A stretch of 64,000 bases of DNA from Ruegeria atlantica. GTDB lineage: Bacteria; Pseudomonadota; Alphaproteobacteria; Rhodobacterales; Rhodobacteraceae. The notes beneath the pieces were generated by a model. That model did no database searches. It had not been told where the DNA came from and saw only the letters and a list, made by a program, of their open reading frames with translations. Within the stretch, counting starts at the first letter, position 1. Every line of letters starts with the position of its first letter. The DNA lies in NCBI RefSeq assembly GCF_013033965.1, contig NZ_WQFE01000001.1, forward strand, positions 124,001-188,000. The letters are read 5' to 3'. A program made the translations under genes and the position numbers. This document shows, in pieces, positions 47,557 to 56,128 of the stretch.

Positions 47557-47735
47557 CTATTTAGACCAGGGAGTACATTGAATCAGGTTGCTTACTCTGG
47601 TGCACTGCCTAACCTCTCCGGTCTTAGAATTGACAACCCATATCGAATCTTCACTCGCTTCCACACCCTGATATGGACTGGCATGGAGCAGCGTTGGCGC
47701 GAAGAAAAGGAGCGTAGCGAGAACTGCTTTTTCAT
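47557..47735 (-). pseudogene. Small exported protein gene with a frameshift in an A5 run just after the start
   Basis: CACAATAAAGAGGTCAAA precedes ATG 47735, followed by AAAAAGCAG. As written, the frame is MKKQFSLRSF and continues to an unrelated stop. One base more in the A run would give MKKAVLATLLFFAPTLLHA, a textbook signal peptide, followed by SPYQGVEASEDSIWVVNSKT and a two-Cys tail ending CTPWSK at the TAG at 47557. The second frame has no start of its own. Either a true frameshift, a phase-variable tract or a sequencing error. Intact it would be a 59-residue periplasmic or secreted protein. Confidence 0.55.
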
Positions 47736-47779
47736 TTTGACCTCTTTATTGTGAACAGTCCATGTGTTGCGGCCGCTCT

Positions 47780-47947
47780 CTACTTCTCACCATTTGTCCT
47801 GAAGTAGTAGAGGTAAGCCAAAGCTATGAATACCAATGAAAAAGCTAAATCGACACCGAGATAAGAAGCACCAGTTACCCACCTGAATACAACCATGGCC
47901 GCAACCATCACGCACAAAACCGCGAACTGGATAGATCGCCTATTCAT
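47780..47947 (-). CDS. 55-residue membrane protein
   Basis: Product starts MNRRSIQFAVLCVMVAAMVV and ends FRTNGEK. Two hydrophobic helices (about 7-22 and 30-48) connected by FRWVTGASYLG suggest a small two-pass membrane protein. ATG 47947 has AAGGAG 5 nt upstream, part of the island repeat R4 (CAACAATAAGGAGC). First of four small minus-strand genes with near-identical initiation sites. No family recognised. Confidence 0.65.
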   Translation of the reverse strand: MNRRSIQFAVLCVMVAAMVVFRWVTGASYLGVDLAFSLVFIALAYLYYFRTNGEK

Positions 47948-47950
47948 GAC

Positions 47951-47994
47951 TGCTCCTTATTGTTGACTTCGAATGACCGCTCCGAGCCCAAAGT
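47951..47994 (-). repeat. Island repeat R4 (partial; provides the RBS of the 55-codon gene)
   Basis: On the minus strand it reads TTTGGGCTCGGAGCGGTCAT, TCGAAGTCAACAATAAGGAGC, then diverges into CAGTCATGAATAGG. It lacks the MAALRTK segment; a different gene start is joined directly to the AAGGAGC. Confidence 0.85.
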
Positions 47995-48020
47995 TTTCGG
48001 GATAATTCACGCATGATTCT

Positions 48021-48458
48021 CTATAGTGACTTTTTCATGAACCAACGACGATGCCCTACGGGTTCATTACCGGGTGCGTTGCTAAGTAGTCCAAAATCTG
48101 AATACCCTAGACGAAGATAGAACTCTCTCGCCTCTTGGTTAGACGTATCTAGCCATGCGCCATGACATCTCAAAGTTTTGGCACGTTCTTCGGCATCAAG
48201 CATCAGCATCTTACCGACGCCGGTTCCTCTTAGGTCCTCGTGGACCCACAGAAGTTTAACCAAAAACCATCCGTAAGAAGTAGAACCTGATACCCCCGCC
48301 ATGAGCTTTCCGGCTGAGTCTCTTTTTGAGAACACAATACTGGAGTTCGTTGATTGGGTATTCAACCCGGCGAGCGAAGCTAGCAGGTTTGTTTCGATTT
48401 CCTTTGATACGTCAGAGTGCGTTGATAACGGTTCCATCAAAGTCATTGAGCTAGTCAT
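48021..48458 (-). CDS. GNAT family N-acetyltransferase
   Basis: 145 residues. The acetyl-CoA binding motif A is clear: LLWVHEDLRGTGVGKMLMLDAEERAKTLRCHGAWLDTSN (R-G-x-G-x-G variant RGTGVGK near residue 78), followed by motif B EAREFYLRLGYSDFG. Substrate unknown. ATG 48458 chosen for GGAG 6 nt upstream. Divergent from cobS, with repeat R5 in between. Confidence 0.87.
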   Translation of the reverse strand: MTSSMTLMEPLSTHSDVSKEIETNLLASLAGLNTQSTNSSIVFSKRDSAGKLMAGVSGSTSYGWFLVKLLWVHEDLRGTGVGKMLMLDAEERAKTLRCHGAWLDTSNQEAREFYLRLGYSDFGLLSNAPGNEPVGHRRWFMKKSL

Positions 48459-48521
48459 CGGACGCTCCATGCTACGAGTTCACGAAAGCAACATTCTTAA
48501 AAAAACCAGTTTCGGCAAGGT

Positions 48522-48545
48522 CCGCTTTGTCCGCAGAGCAGCCAT
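48522..48545 (-). repeat. Island repeat R5 (MAALRTK half only)
   Basis: On the minus strand ATGGCTGCTCTGCGGACAAAG, matching the distal half of R1-R3 with one synonymous change, but preceded by unrelated sequence instead of AATAAGGAG. The frame (MAALRTKRTLPKLVFLRMLLS) ends just upstream of the GNAT gene. It marks the right end of the repeat-bearing region. Confidence 0.75.
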
Positions 48546-48749
48546 TGAATACCATTGACTAGGCGACTGCGGCAAACACCTCTTGGGTGGCCGCAATACT
48601 GATCCCATTCAAAGCGATAAGGCCAGTTTCAAAGAAACATCCGCCTATGCTTCTGCAAGCACGGCTTTCCCTTGCCCTTACCCGCAATATGTTGCACCAC
48701 ACACAGGTTCAAACCCGGCAAAGCGGGGCAAAGGATAAGGACAAGGCGA

Positions 48750-49736
48750 ATGGCTGACGGATCAATCGACGTAAACGCAAAACCCACCGAAGAAATTTCG
48801 GTCCGTGACGTGTTCGGTATTGATACTGACATGGCGATCAAAGGCTTTGCGGATCGCAGCGACCGTGTGCCCGCGATTGACCCGACCTACAAGTTCGACC
48901 CCGAAACCACGCTAGCGATTCTGGCAGGTTTTTCGCACAACCGTCGCGTGATGATTCAGGGTTATCACGGTACGGGTAAGTCGACCCATATTGAACAGGT
49001 CGCAGCCCGCCTGAACTGGCCCGCCGTGCGTGTGAACCTCGACAGCCACATCAGCCGGATCGACCTGATCGGTAAGGACGCCATCAAACTGCGCGACGGC
49101 AAGCAGGTCACCGAGTTCCACGAAGGCATCCTGCCGTGGGCCTTGCGCAACCCCGTTGCCATCGTGTTCGACGAATATGACGCGGGCCGTGCAGACGTTA
49201 TGTTCGTGATCCAGCGTGTGCTGGAGCATGACGGCAAGCTGACCCTGCTGGACCAGAATGAGATCATCACACCGAACCCGAACTTCCGCCTGTTCGCTAC
49301 CGCGAACACTGTGGGTCTGGGCGACACAACCGGCCTGTACCACGGCACGCAGCAGATCAACCAGGCGCAGATGGACCGCTGGTCGCTGGTCTCGACGCTG
49401 AACTATCTCAGCCACGATGCCGAAACGATGATCGTTCTGTCCAAGGCGCCGCACTACAACACCGAGAAAGGCCGCAAGACCGTCAGCCAGATGGTCACCG
49501 TTGCCGACCTGACCCGGACCGCCTTCATGAACGGCGACCTGTCCACCGTGATGAGCCCGCGGACCGTAATCAACTGGGCCCAGAACGCCGAGATCTTCCG
49601 CGATGTAGGCTATGCCTTCCGCCTGTCCTTCCTGAACAAGTGTGATGAGCTGGAGCGCCAGACGGTTGCCGAGTTCTACCAGCGTTGCTTTGACGAGGAA
49701 CTGCCGGAAAGCGCGGCGAGCGTGAGCTTGGGGTGA
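48750..49736 (+). CDS. cobS: Cobaltochelatase subunit CobS (AAA+ ATPase)
   Basis: 328 residues. Walker [10 protein letters not shown] at 71-79, Walker [12 protein letters not shown] with D141-E142, and the sensor region [33 protein letters not shown]. MoxR-like AAA+ motor of the aerobic cobalt chelatase CobNST, which inserts Co into hydrogenobyrinic diamide for B12. ATG 48750 chosen for the AAGG upstream and the MADGSIDVN opening; the longer frame is upstream leader. It overlaps the next small ORF by 4 nt (GTGA). Confidence 0.96.
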   Translation: MADGSIDVNAKPTEEISVRDVFGIDTDMAIKGFADRSDRVPAIDPTYKFDPETTLAILAGFSHNRRVMIQGYHGTGKSTHIEQVAARLNWPAVRVNLDSHISRIDLIGKDAIKLRDGKQVTEFHEGILPWALRNPVAIVFDEYDAGRADVMFVIQRVLEHDGKLTLLDQNEIITPNPNFRLFATANTVGLGDTTGLYHGTQQINQAQMDRWSLVSTLNYLSHDAETMIVLSKAPHYNTEKGRKTVSQMVTVADLTRTAFMNGDLSTVMSPRTVINWAQNAEIFRDVGYAFRLSFLNKCDELERQTVAEFYQRCFDEELPESAASVSLG

Positions 49737-49924
49737 TTACACTCTTTGTCATAGCGTTGATCTGGATCGTTTTTGATTCAGTTTGGCTGTTTGACAAAGT
49801 AGGTTGGAAAAAGTCGGCGCCTTCAGACATGACGGCGTCGCAATATGTTCACCTGATACGGCTGCGTTGGGAGTGCGCAATACTTTTCCTAGCAGCAATG
49901 ATCTGGAGTACGTTCATTGTCTAA
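49733..49924 (+). CDS. 63-residue membrane protein between cobS and cobT
   Basis: Two hydrophobic helices (about 2-20, [17 protein letters not shown], and 45-62, [17 protein letters not shown]) joined by a polar loop [25 protein letters not shown] start overlaps the cobS stop (GTGA) and its stop overlaps the first codons of cobT, so it is wedged between the two with coupling on both sides. cobS and cobT are normally adjacent. No family recognised. Confidence 0.6.
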   Translation: MITLFVIALIWIVFDSVWLFDKVGWKKSAPSDMTASQYVHLIRLRWECAILFLAAMIWSTFIV

Positions 49925-51794
49925 ACCAAACGACAACCCCGCCGATCCGTTCAAGAAGGCTCTGGCCGAGGCCACCAAGGTGATGGCCGATGACCCTGAG
50001 CTGTCGGTAAGCTATACCGTCGACCCTTCGGGCCTGTCGGGCGAGTCGATGCGTTTGCCGCAGGTTTCTCGACGCATGACCCGCGAAGAGGTGCTGCTGG
50101 CGCGCGGAACGGCGGATGCCTTGGCACTGCAGCGCAAGTACCATGACGATGCAACGCACAACCGATATGCGCCTCCGGGCGATATGGCGCGCGACTTGTA
50201 TGAAGCGATGGAGGTCGCCCGGTGTGAGGCAATGGGCGCGCGGGACATGCCCGGCACCGCCAGCAACATCGATGTAAAGATCGGGCACGAGGCACTGCGC
50301 CGCGGGTACGACCAGTGCAAGCAACCCGCAGATGCCCCCTTGTCGGTGGCCGCGGGTTATCTGATCCGCCACTTGGCAACCGGACGCGACCTGCCGCCTG
50401 CGGCCGAGAACATCATGAACCTCTGGCGTGGGTTCATCGAAGAGCAGGCTGGTGGCACGCTGGAAAACTTGCAGGACATCCTTTCGGATCAGGCCGAATT
50501 CGCCAAGTTTGCCCGTCAGATGATCAAGGATCTGGGGTACGGTGATCAGCTGGGCGAAGACCCGGATGAGCTGGACGAAGATCAGGAAGATCAGGCTGAA
50601 GACGACGCCGAAGAACAGCCCGATCCCGACAGCACCGGTCAGGATGATCAGGACGAACAGGACGCCGACGCGACCCCTGAGCAAACTCAGGAAGAACAGC
50701 AGGATCAGTCCCAGGCCCAGGTCTCGATGGACGAGATGGCCGAGGATGAGATGGGCGATGAGGCTGAGATGCCCGAGGGCGAGGCACCGTTGGAGCCACC
50801 TGCCCCACCGCCAGCGTCCGAGGCCGACCCGGATTATAAGGTTTACCTTGGAACCTTTGACGAAGAGATCGCAGCCGAAGACCTGGCTGAGCCTGCCGAA
50901 TTGGAACGGTTGCGCGCCTATCTGGACCAGCAGCTTGAGCCGCTGAAAGGCGCCGTCAGCCGTCTGGCAAACAAACTACAGCGCCGTTTGCAGGCGCAGC
51001 AGAACCGATCCTGGGAGTTCGATCGCGAGGAAGGCATACTGGACGCTGGTCGACTGGCGCGCGTGGTGGCGAACCCAACCACTCCGCTGAGTTTCAAGGT
51101 CGAGAAAGACACCGAATTCCGCGATACAGTGGTGACGCTGTTGCTGGACAACTCGGGATCGATGCGCGGGCGTCCGATTTCCATTGCAGCAATCTGCGCG
51201 GATGTGTTGGCGCGGACGCTGGAGCGCTGCAACGTAAAGGTCGAGATTCTGGGCTTTACCACGCGCGCATGGAAAGGCGGTCAGGCGCGTGAGGCGTGGC
51301 TGAACGATGGCCGCCCGCAGCAACCGGGGCGTCTGAACGATCTACGCCACATCATCTATAAAGGCGCGGATGCCCCATGGCGTCGTGCGCGGCCCAACTT
51401 GGGTCTGATGATGAAAGAGGGCCTGCTGAAGGAAAACATCGACGGCGAGGCGCTGGAATGGGCACATCGCCGGATGATAGCACGGCGCGAGCAGCGCAAA
51501 ATCCTGATGGTGATCTCGGACGGCGCGCCAGTTGATGATTCAACACTCAGCGTTAACCCCGCGAATTATCTGGAGAAACACCTGCGCGACGTGATTGCGA
51601 TGGTCGAAAAACGTAAGATGGTCGAGCTTTTGGCCATTGGTATTGGCCACGATGTGACCCGGTATTATGACCGCGCGGTCACGATTACGGATGTTGAGCA
51701 GCTGGCAGGTGCGATGACCGAACAACTGGCGGCTCTGTTCGACAGTGACCCGCGTGCACGGGCGCGTGTGATGGGGATGAAAAGGGCCAGCTGA
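49917..51794 (+). CDS. cobT: Cobaltochelatase subunit CobT
   Basis: 625 residues. N-terminal helical region, a very acidic linker (about 215-300, [20 protein letters not shown] and similar) and a C-terminal von Willebrand A domain with MIDAS D411-x-S413-x-S415 ([13 protein letters not shown]). It forms the ring complex with CobS. Start codon TTG at 49917, with GGAG about 9 nt upstream inside the preceding small ORF. Ends in a short hairpin-flanked intergenic region. Confidence 0.95.
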   Translation: MSKPNDNPADPFKKALAEATKVMADDPELSVSYTVDPSGLSGESMRLPQVSRRMTREEVLLARGTADALALQRKYHDDATHNRYAPPGDMARDLYEAMEVARCEAMGARDMPGTASNIDVKIGHEALRRGYDQCKQPADAPLSVAAGYLIRHLATGRDLPPAAENIMNLWRGFIEEQAGGTLENLQDILSDQAEFAKFARQMIKDLGYGDQLGEDPDELDEDQEDQAEDDAEEQPDPDSTGQDDQDEQDADATPEQTQEEQQDQSQAQVSMDEMAEDEMGDEAEMPEGEAPLEPPAPPPASEADPDYKVYLGTFDEEIAAEDLAEPAELERLRAYLDQQLEPLKGAVSRLANKLQRRLQAQQNRSWEFDREEGILDAGRLARVVANPTTPLSFKVEKDTEFRDTVVTLLLDNSGSMRGRPISIAAICADVLARTLERCNVKVEILGFTTRAWKGGQAREAWLNDGRPQQPGRLNDLRHIIYKGADAPWRRARPNLGLMMKEGLLKENIDGEALEWAHRRMIARREQRKILMVISDGAPVDDSTLSVNPANYLEKHLRDVIAMVEKRKMVELLAIGIGHDVTRYYDRAVTITDVEQLAGAMTEQLAALFDSDPRARARVMGMKRAS

Positions 51795-51808
51795 CACTGG
51801 CCTTGTCT

Positions 51809-51851
51809 CCGGCAGGAGTATTTTTCAAAAGATGAAAGGGGGCAGCCCCCC
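51809..51851 (-). repeat. Intergenic repeat copy C: inverted relative to A and B
   Basis: Plus strand CCGGCAGGAGTATTTTTC, AAAAGATGAAA then a GGGGGC A GCCCCC-type stem (51838-51851). The reverse complement carries TTTCATCT...AAAAATA, resembling CTTCATCTGGCCAAAAATATC of copy B. It follows cobT and precedes pepP by 18 nt. Confidence 0.6.
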
Positions 51852-51869
51852 GTTTGCGAGAGGTGTCAC

Positions 51870-53660
51870 ATGTTTCAGTCCTTTGCAGTCGCCGCGCGTC
51901 CGGAACAAGGACCGCCCAGACTGGCCGCTTTGCGATCCCAGATGGCACAGGACGGGCTGGACGGGTTCCTTGTCCCGCGCGCAGATGCGCATCAGGGTGA
52001 GTATGTGGCACCACGGGATGAACGTCTGGCCTGGTTGACGGGTTTCACCGGATCGGCCGGTTTCTGTGCAGCGCTGACTAATATTGCGGGTGTTTTCATC
52101 GATGGTCGATATCGCACGCAGGTCAAGGCGCAGGTTGCGACGGAGTTTACCCCCGTTCCCTGGCCCGAAACCAGCCTGGGCGCGTGGCTCAAAGAACAAC
52201 TGCCGAATGGAGGAAAGGTCGGCTTTGACCCCTGGCTGCATGCAGCGGGGCAAGTTGCGAATCTGAAGAAAGAGCTAAATGCAAGCGGCATTGAGCTTGT
52301 TCAATGTGACAATCTGGTGGATCGGGTGTGGCCGGATCAGCCGGACGCCCCGGTGAACCCGGTCAAATCCCATCCGATTGAGTTTGCCGGGGAAACGGCC
52401 GCAAGCAAAATCGCGCGGCTGGCGAACGATTTAGAACAGAACGGGTGTAGTGCGGCCGTGATCACCTTGCCGGATTCGATCATGTGGTTGCTGAATATTC
52501 GCGGATCGGACATCGGTTATAACCCGGTTGCCCATGGGTTCGCCATTCTGCATGCGGACCGTCAAGTAGATCTGTTCATGGCGGCGCAAAAGTTGGTGGG
52601 GCTGGAAGATCATCTTGGCGATCAGGTGCGTGTCCATGACCCTCAGTCGTTTCTGGGGGCTGTCGCAAGAATAGACGGCATGGTCCAAGTCGACTTGGGA
52701 ACCTTACCGCAGGCAGTTGCTGACGTTCTTGGCGACAAGATGCTGGATATGGGCGATCCCTGCGCCCTGCCAAAGGCCCGCAAGAACCCGGCCGAAATCG
52801 CGGGCAGCGCCGAAGCACATTTGCGCGATGCCGTCGCGGTTGTTGAGACCTTGTGCTGGTTGGACTCCCAAGTCCCAGGCACGGTGAACGAAATTCAGGT
52901 TGTCACGCGGCTTGAGGAAAACCGTCGCCGGGACAACGCGCTACAGGATATATCGTTCGACACGATAGCCGGCACCGGGTCTAACGGTGCAATCATGCAT
53001 TACCGGGTAACGGAAGAAACCGACAGCCGACTGGAGAATGGGCATCTTCTGGTTCTCGACAGCGGTGGGCAGTATCTGGATGGCACGACCGACATCACCC
53101 GCACCATAGCAATCGGAAACGTGGGCGATGAGGAAAAAGCCTGCTTTACCCGCGTCCTGAAGGGGATGATCGATATGTCCATGCTGCGCTGGCCCGCAGG
53201 GCTGGCCGGACGGGATATAGAATGCATTGCTCGAGCCCCGTTGTGGGCTGCAGGTCAGGACTTCAATCACGGGGTCGGCCATGGCGTCGGCGCGTATTTA
53301 AGCGTTCATGAAGGACCGCAGCGTCTATCGAAGGTCAGCCACGTACCGCTTGAACCAGGCATGATCCTGTCTAACGAGCCGGGATACTATCGCGAAGGTG
53401 CGTTCGGCATTCGCATCGAAAACCTAGTCGTTGTGCAAGATGCCCCGTCCCTGCCCACGGCAGACGCCGAGCGTGCGATGCTGAACTGGCGGACGCTCAC
53501 ATACGTTCCAATTGACCGGCGGCTGATAGTAGTCGATATGCTAACGGCAGAAGAACGCGCGTGGCTGAACGCATATCACCGCGACGTTGCGGAAAAAGTC
53601 CGTCCAAGACTGGGCGGCGACGCTCAATTGTGGTTGGATGCCGCAACTGCGCCGATCTGA
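51870..53660 (+). CDS. pepP: Aminopeptidase P family protein (Xaa-Pro aminopeptidase, M24B)
   Basis: 596 residues in the three-domain arrangement of the long APP class: two creatinase-like N-terminal domains and a pita-bread metallopeptidase. Metal ligands are present: D397 and D408 (VLDSGGQYLDGTTDITRT), His in GHGVGAYLSVHEGP, Glu in GMILSNEPGYY and Glu in FGIRIENLVVV. It removes N-terminal residues preceding proline. AGAGGTG precedes the ATG. Lies immediately behind repeat C and may be read through from cobT. Confidence 0.95.
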   Translation: MFQSFAVAARPEQGPPRLAALRSQMAQDGLDGFLVPRADAHQGEYVAPRDERLAWLTGFTGSAGFCAALTNIAGVFIDGRYRTQVKAQVATEFTPVPWPETSLGAWLKEQLPNGGKVGFDPWLHAAGQVANLKKELNASGIELVQCDNLVDRVWPDQPDAPVNPVKSHPIEFAGETAASKIARLANDLEQNGCSAAVITLPDSIMWLLNIRGSDIGYNPVAHGFAILHADRQVDLFMAAQKLVGLEDHLGDQVRVHDPQSFLGAVARIDGMVQVDLGTLPQAVADVLGDKMLDMGDPCALPKARKNPAEIAGSAEAHLRDAVAVVETLCWLDSQVPGTVNEIQVVTRLEENRRRDNALQDISFDTIAGTGSNGAIMHYRVTEETDSRLENGHLLVLDSGGQYLDGTTDITRTIAIGNVGDEEKACFTRVLKGMIDMSMLRWPAGLAGRDIECIARAPLWAAGQDFNHGVGHGVGAYLSVHEGPQRLSKVSHVPLEPGMILSNEPGYYREGAFGIRIENLVVVQDAPSLPTADAERAMLNWRTLTYVPIDRRLIVVDMLTAEERAWLNAYHRDVAEKVRPRLGGDAQLWLDAATAPI

Positions 53661-53725
53661 CACCGAACTGTCACATACACCGGGCAGAGGAGTGATCCGT
53701 ACCAAAGACGAGGGAAGAAGCAGAG

Positions 53726-54067
53726 ATGACAGAGATAACGATCCGCAAAGCACCAGGCAAATGGAGTGTTCGTTCCGGCGGCGCCGTTCTGGGCGAAAGC
53801 GTGAATGCGCTGGAGCTGCTGGAAGGTGATCTGGAACCGGTAATCTATTTCCCTCGCGCCGATATCGGGATGGCGTTTCTGGACCGTACTGACAAGGTTA
53901 CACATTGCCCACACAAGGGAGATGCGACGCATTTTTCAATCGTCAACAAATCCTCGGTGACCGAAAACGCAGCGTGGAGCTATGAAGACCCGGTTGCCGC
54001 GATGGCCGAGATCAAGGGCCATGTCGCGTTCTATCGCGTCGATTCCGTTAAGGTCGAACAGATCTGA
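53726..54067 (+). CDS. DUF427 domain protein
   Basis: 113 residues, full-length DUF427: WSVRSGGAVLGESVNALELLEGDLEPVIYFPRADIGMAFLDRTDKVTHCPHKGDATHFSI and AAWSYEDPVAAMAEIKGHVAFY. The conserved YFPRADI, CPHKGDA and W-x-Y-x-x-P motifs are present. Small single-domain proteins of this family have no established activity. Converges on the oxidoreductase gene with 5 nt between them. Confidence 0.93.
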   Translation: MTEITIRKAPGKWSVRSGGAVLGESVNALELLEGDLEPVIYFPRADIGMAFLDRTDKVTHCPHKGDATHFSIVNKSSVTENAAWSYEDPVAAMAEIKGHVAFYRVDSVKVEQI

Positions 54068-54072
54068 TCGCC

Positions 54073-55398
54073 TCAGATGGCTTCTCTGACGCGCTCGGTC
54101 GAGGCCATATCGTGACGCACGCGCCCATAGGCCTGTGCCATGGATGTCAGGGTATGCGGCGCGCAGCCAATTTCCGTTAGGCAAGACGCATCAATCACGC
54201 GTACCCGTTGCTGAAACGCTGTATCAACCAACTGATCCACAGGCTCGCCCCCCGGCCCAAAGGTCAGGTTGTGATAGTGAAATCCCTGCCCCGGCGCAGT
54301 CGTGCCCAGATTGTGGCGCACGCGATGCGAAGCCAGCCATTGCAGCAGGTGCTGTAGCCCGTCATCTTGTTCCGGATTCGGTACATGTGTCACCTCGATT
54401 TGACCCTGCTGAGGTTGGAGACGGAACTGCACATATGTCTTGGGCGTCCAAATCCGAACGGGTTGCACGAAATCAATAAACCGCCCCATGCGCCAACCGC
54501 GCATGCGCGGACCCAGACCCAAGGTTGTCGTCACAAGGCTGACCGGCGCTTGCGACACGGCATAAACAGACGCGAAAAGATCGCACCGCCCGTCTCTTTT
54601 CCGCTTGAGTGTCAGCGCGTTGAAGTTTCCACGGTTGGTGTAGTGCCGCGGCGAACCTAACGCCCGTCCCAGCCGCAGACAGTTGATTGTGTAGGGCGCA
54701 TGATCCAAAAAGCCGATCTCGGTGATCTGCGACAAGCTGCGCGCAAGCAGAGTGGCCGTGCCCAGCACGCCCGCCGCAACGAACACCTGACGGGCCTGAA
54801 CGCGTGTTCCATCCGCCATTTGCAAGCTTATACAATTCTGATCGTTTTCAATTCGTTGCACGCGTCCCGCACAAACTTCGACATTTGGCATTTCACGCAA
54901 GCGGTTTTCAACGGCCCGTGCCATGGCCCCCAAGCCAATATCCGGAGCGTCCTTTGTTCCCGTCAGAAGGCGCGGTGCGCTCTTTTCCAGGCCATCCCCC
55001 AGATGTTCGCGCCTGACGCCGCCAATGACCTGAAGTTCACTTTGTACAGTGTCACAGGCGGTGATGTAGTCCGCCCAAGTCTCAAGATAACGCCCACGAC
55101 CCCAAGGATCTTCGCTATCGTAGACCTGCAGTTGTTTACCCCAATAGTTGGCAAGCCCGCCTACTTCGGCGGCGACAAACAACGGGGGCGCATCCCCGGA
55201 TACATCGGTGCGTTCGGTCATAAAGGCCGGCTGCTGCCGCTCGTACGCAACCGAAACTATCTTGGCCGGGCCGCCCTCGCATGGCTCGGAAGCCGCTCCT
55301 GTAATCACCACCACCGAGCCTGAAACCGCCCGCATGGCGGTTAAAGCGGCATAGCCAGCGGGGCCTGCGCCTATCAACGCAACATCAAAAACTCGCAT
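54073..55398 (-). CDS. FAD-dependent GMC-like oxidoreductase
   Basis: 441 residues. N-terminal FAD Rossmann motif DVALIGAGPAGYAALTAM (5-22). The C-terminal segment RVIDASCLTEIGCAPHTLTSMAQAYGRV resembles the GMC oxidoreductase C-terminal domain, and HNLGTTAPGQGFHYHN provides His candidates for the active site. Members oxidise alcohols, sugars or similar; polysaccharide-linked or sterol-type relatives exist. ATG 55398 chosen for the conserved opening; AAGG lies about 9 nt upstream. No partner genes nearby. Confidence 0.8.
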   Translation of the reverse strand: MRVFDVALIGAGPAGYAALTAMRAVSGSVVVITGAASEPCEGGPAKIVSVAYERQQPAFMTERTDVSGDAPPLFVAAEVGGLANYWGKQLQVYDSEDPWGRGRYLETWADYITACDTVQSELQVIGGVRREHLGDGLEKSAPRLLTGTKDAPDIGLGAMARAVENRLREMPNVEVCAGRVQRIENDQNCISLQMADGTRVQARQVFVAAGVLGTATLLARSLSQITEIGFLDHAPYTINCLRLGRALGSPRHYTNRGNFNALTLKRKRDGRCDLFASVYAVSQAPVSLVTTTLGLGPRMRGWRMGRFIDFVQPVRIWTPKTYVQFRLQPQQGQIEVTHVPNPEQDDGLQHLLQWLASHRVRHNLGTTAPGQGFHYHNLTFGPGGEPVDQLVDTAFQQRVRVIDASCLTEIGCAPHTLTSMAQAYGRVRHDMASTERVREAI

Positions 55399-56128
55399 AA
55401 TAAGAACCTTTGCCCGGCCCCCACCGCAGTATCTGCCAGACGGTCGCAAAAAAATCGCGGAAACAAACCTGTGGGAGTGGTTGAGAATAACTTGTACTAA
55501 AATTGGCTTCCCGGGAAACCTTTGTGCTAGATGCTTCAAAAACCGCGAGGCACGTGCCCGCTGGTGTGATGAAACACGGGCCGCCGATCCAGATGTTATC
55601 TTGGGATACCTTCAAACCAGATCTCCAGGTCGGATATCTGTCAAAGAGCTTTCGCAGTTTGGTTGTGGACTCGAATGATGCGTGAAATCAGCATGAATCC
55701 AGGAGTGCAAATCAAGATGCAGAAATAGCATTTTCAAAGTACTCCCGTTCGCGCGAGTTTCAGTTCAAAAATAATTCAATGCAGTTACGTCGTTCAAGAT
55801 TCTGAAATTTCTCGGTTCCCGACCCGTGCTTTGGGACTAAATTTTCCTTTGGTCACGAAGGGATATCGCTGCAATCATTGCCAATATTAACGAAATTTTA
55901 GCCTTTTGATCAAGAAATCCGGAAAAAGGGTGAGTTTTTCAGCCGATTTTTGGATGCGGCTGACCAGCAAAAACTCGCCAAAACAAGCAGGCCGAAGGGC
56001 TTCGCCAGCGAAACAATGATGGGTTCAGTCCCTATTTGGTCAGGTTCACGGCCCACTCACGGGGCTGTTGCATGCATGTGAGGCACGAAAAGTGCACAAT
56101 GCATCAGAACATCGTCCAGAGGTATGCC
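55399..56128. other. Long intergenic region, AT-rich centre
   Basis: No gene supported. Short frames at 55481-55685 on the plus strand lack ribosome binding sites and recognisable sequence. The segment 55680-55960 is noticeably AT-rich, suitable for promoters of the divergent genes on both sides. No repeat from the island family was found here. Confidence 0.55.

Noticed and set aside
40206-48749. Island as a prophage or integrative element
   Set aside because: No integrase, transposase, phage structural gene, tRNA end or flanking direct repeat was recognised.
55481-55685. Two short plus-strand frames in the 55.4-56.1 kb gap
   Set aside because: No RBS, no recognisable sequence and mutually overlapping; treated as non-coding.
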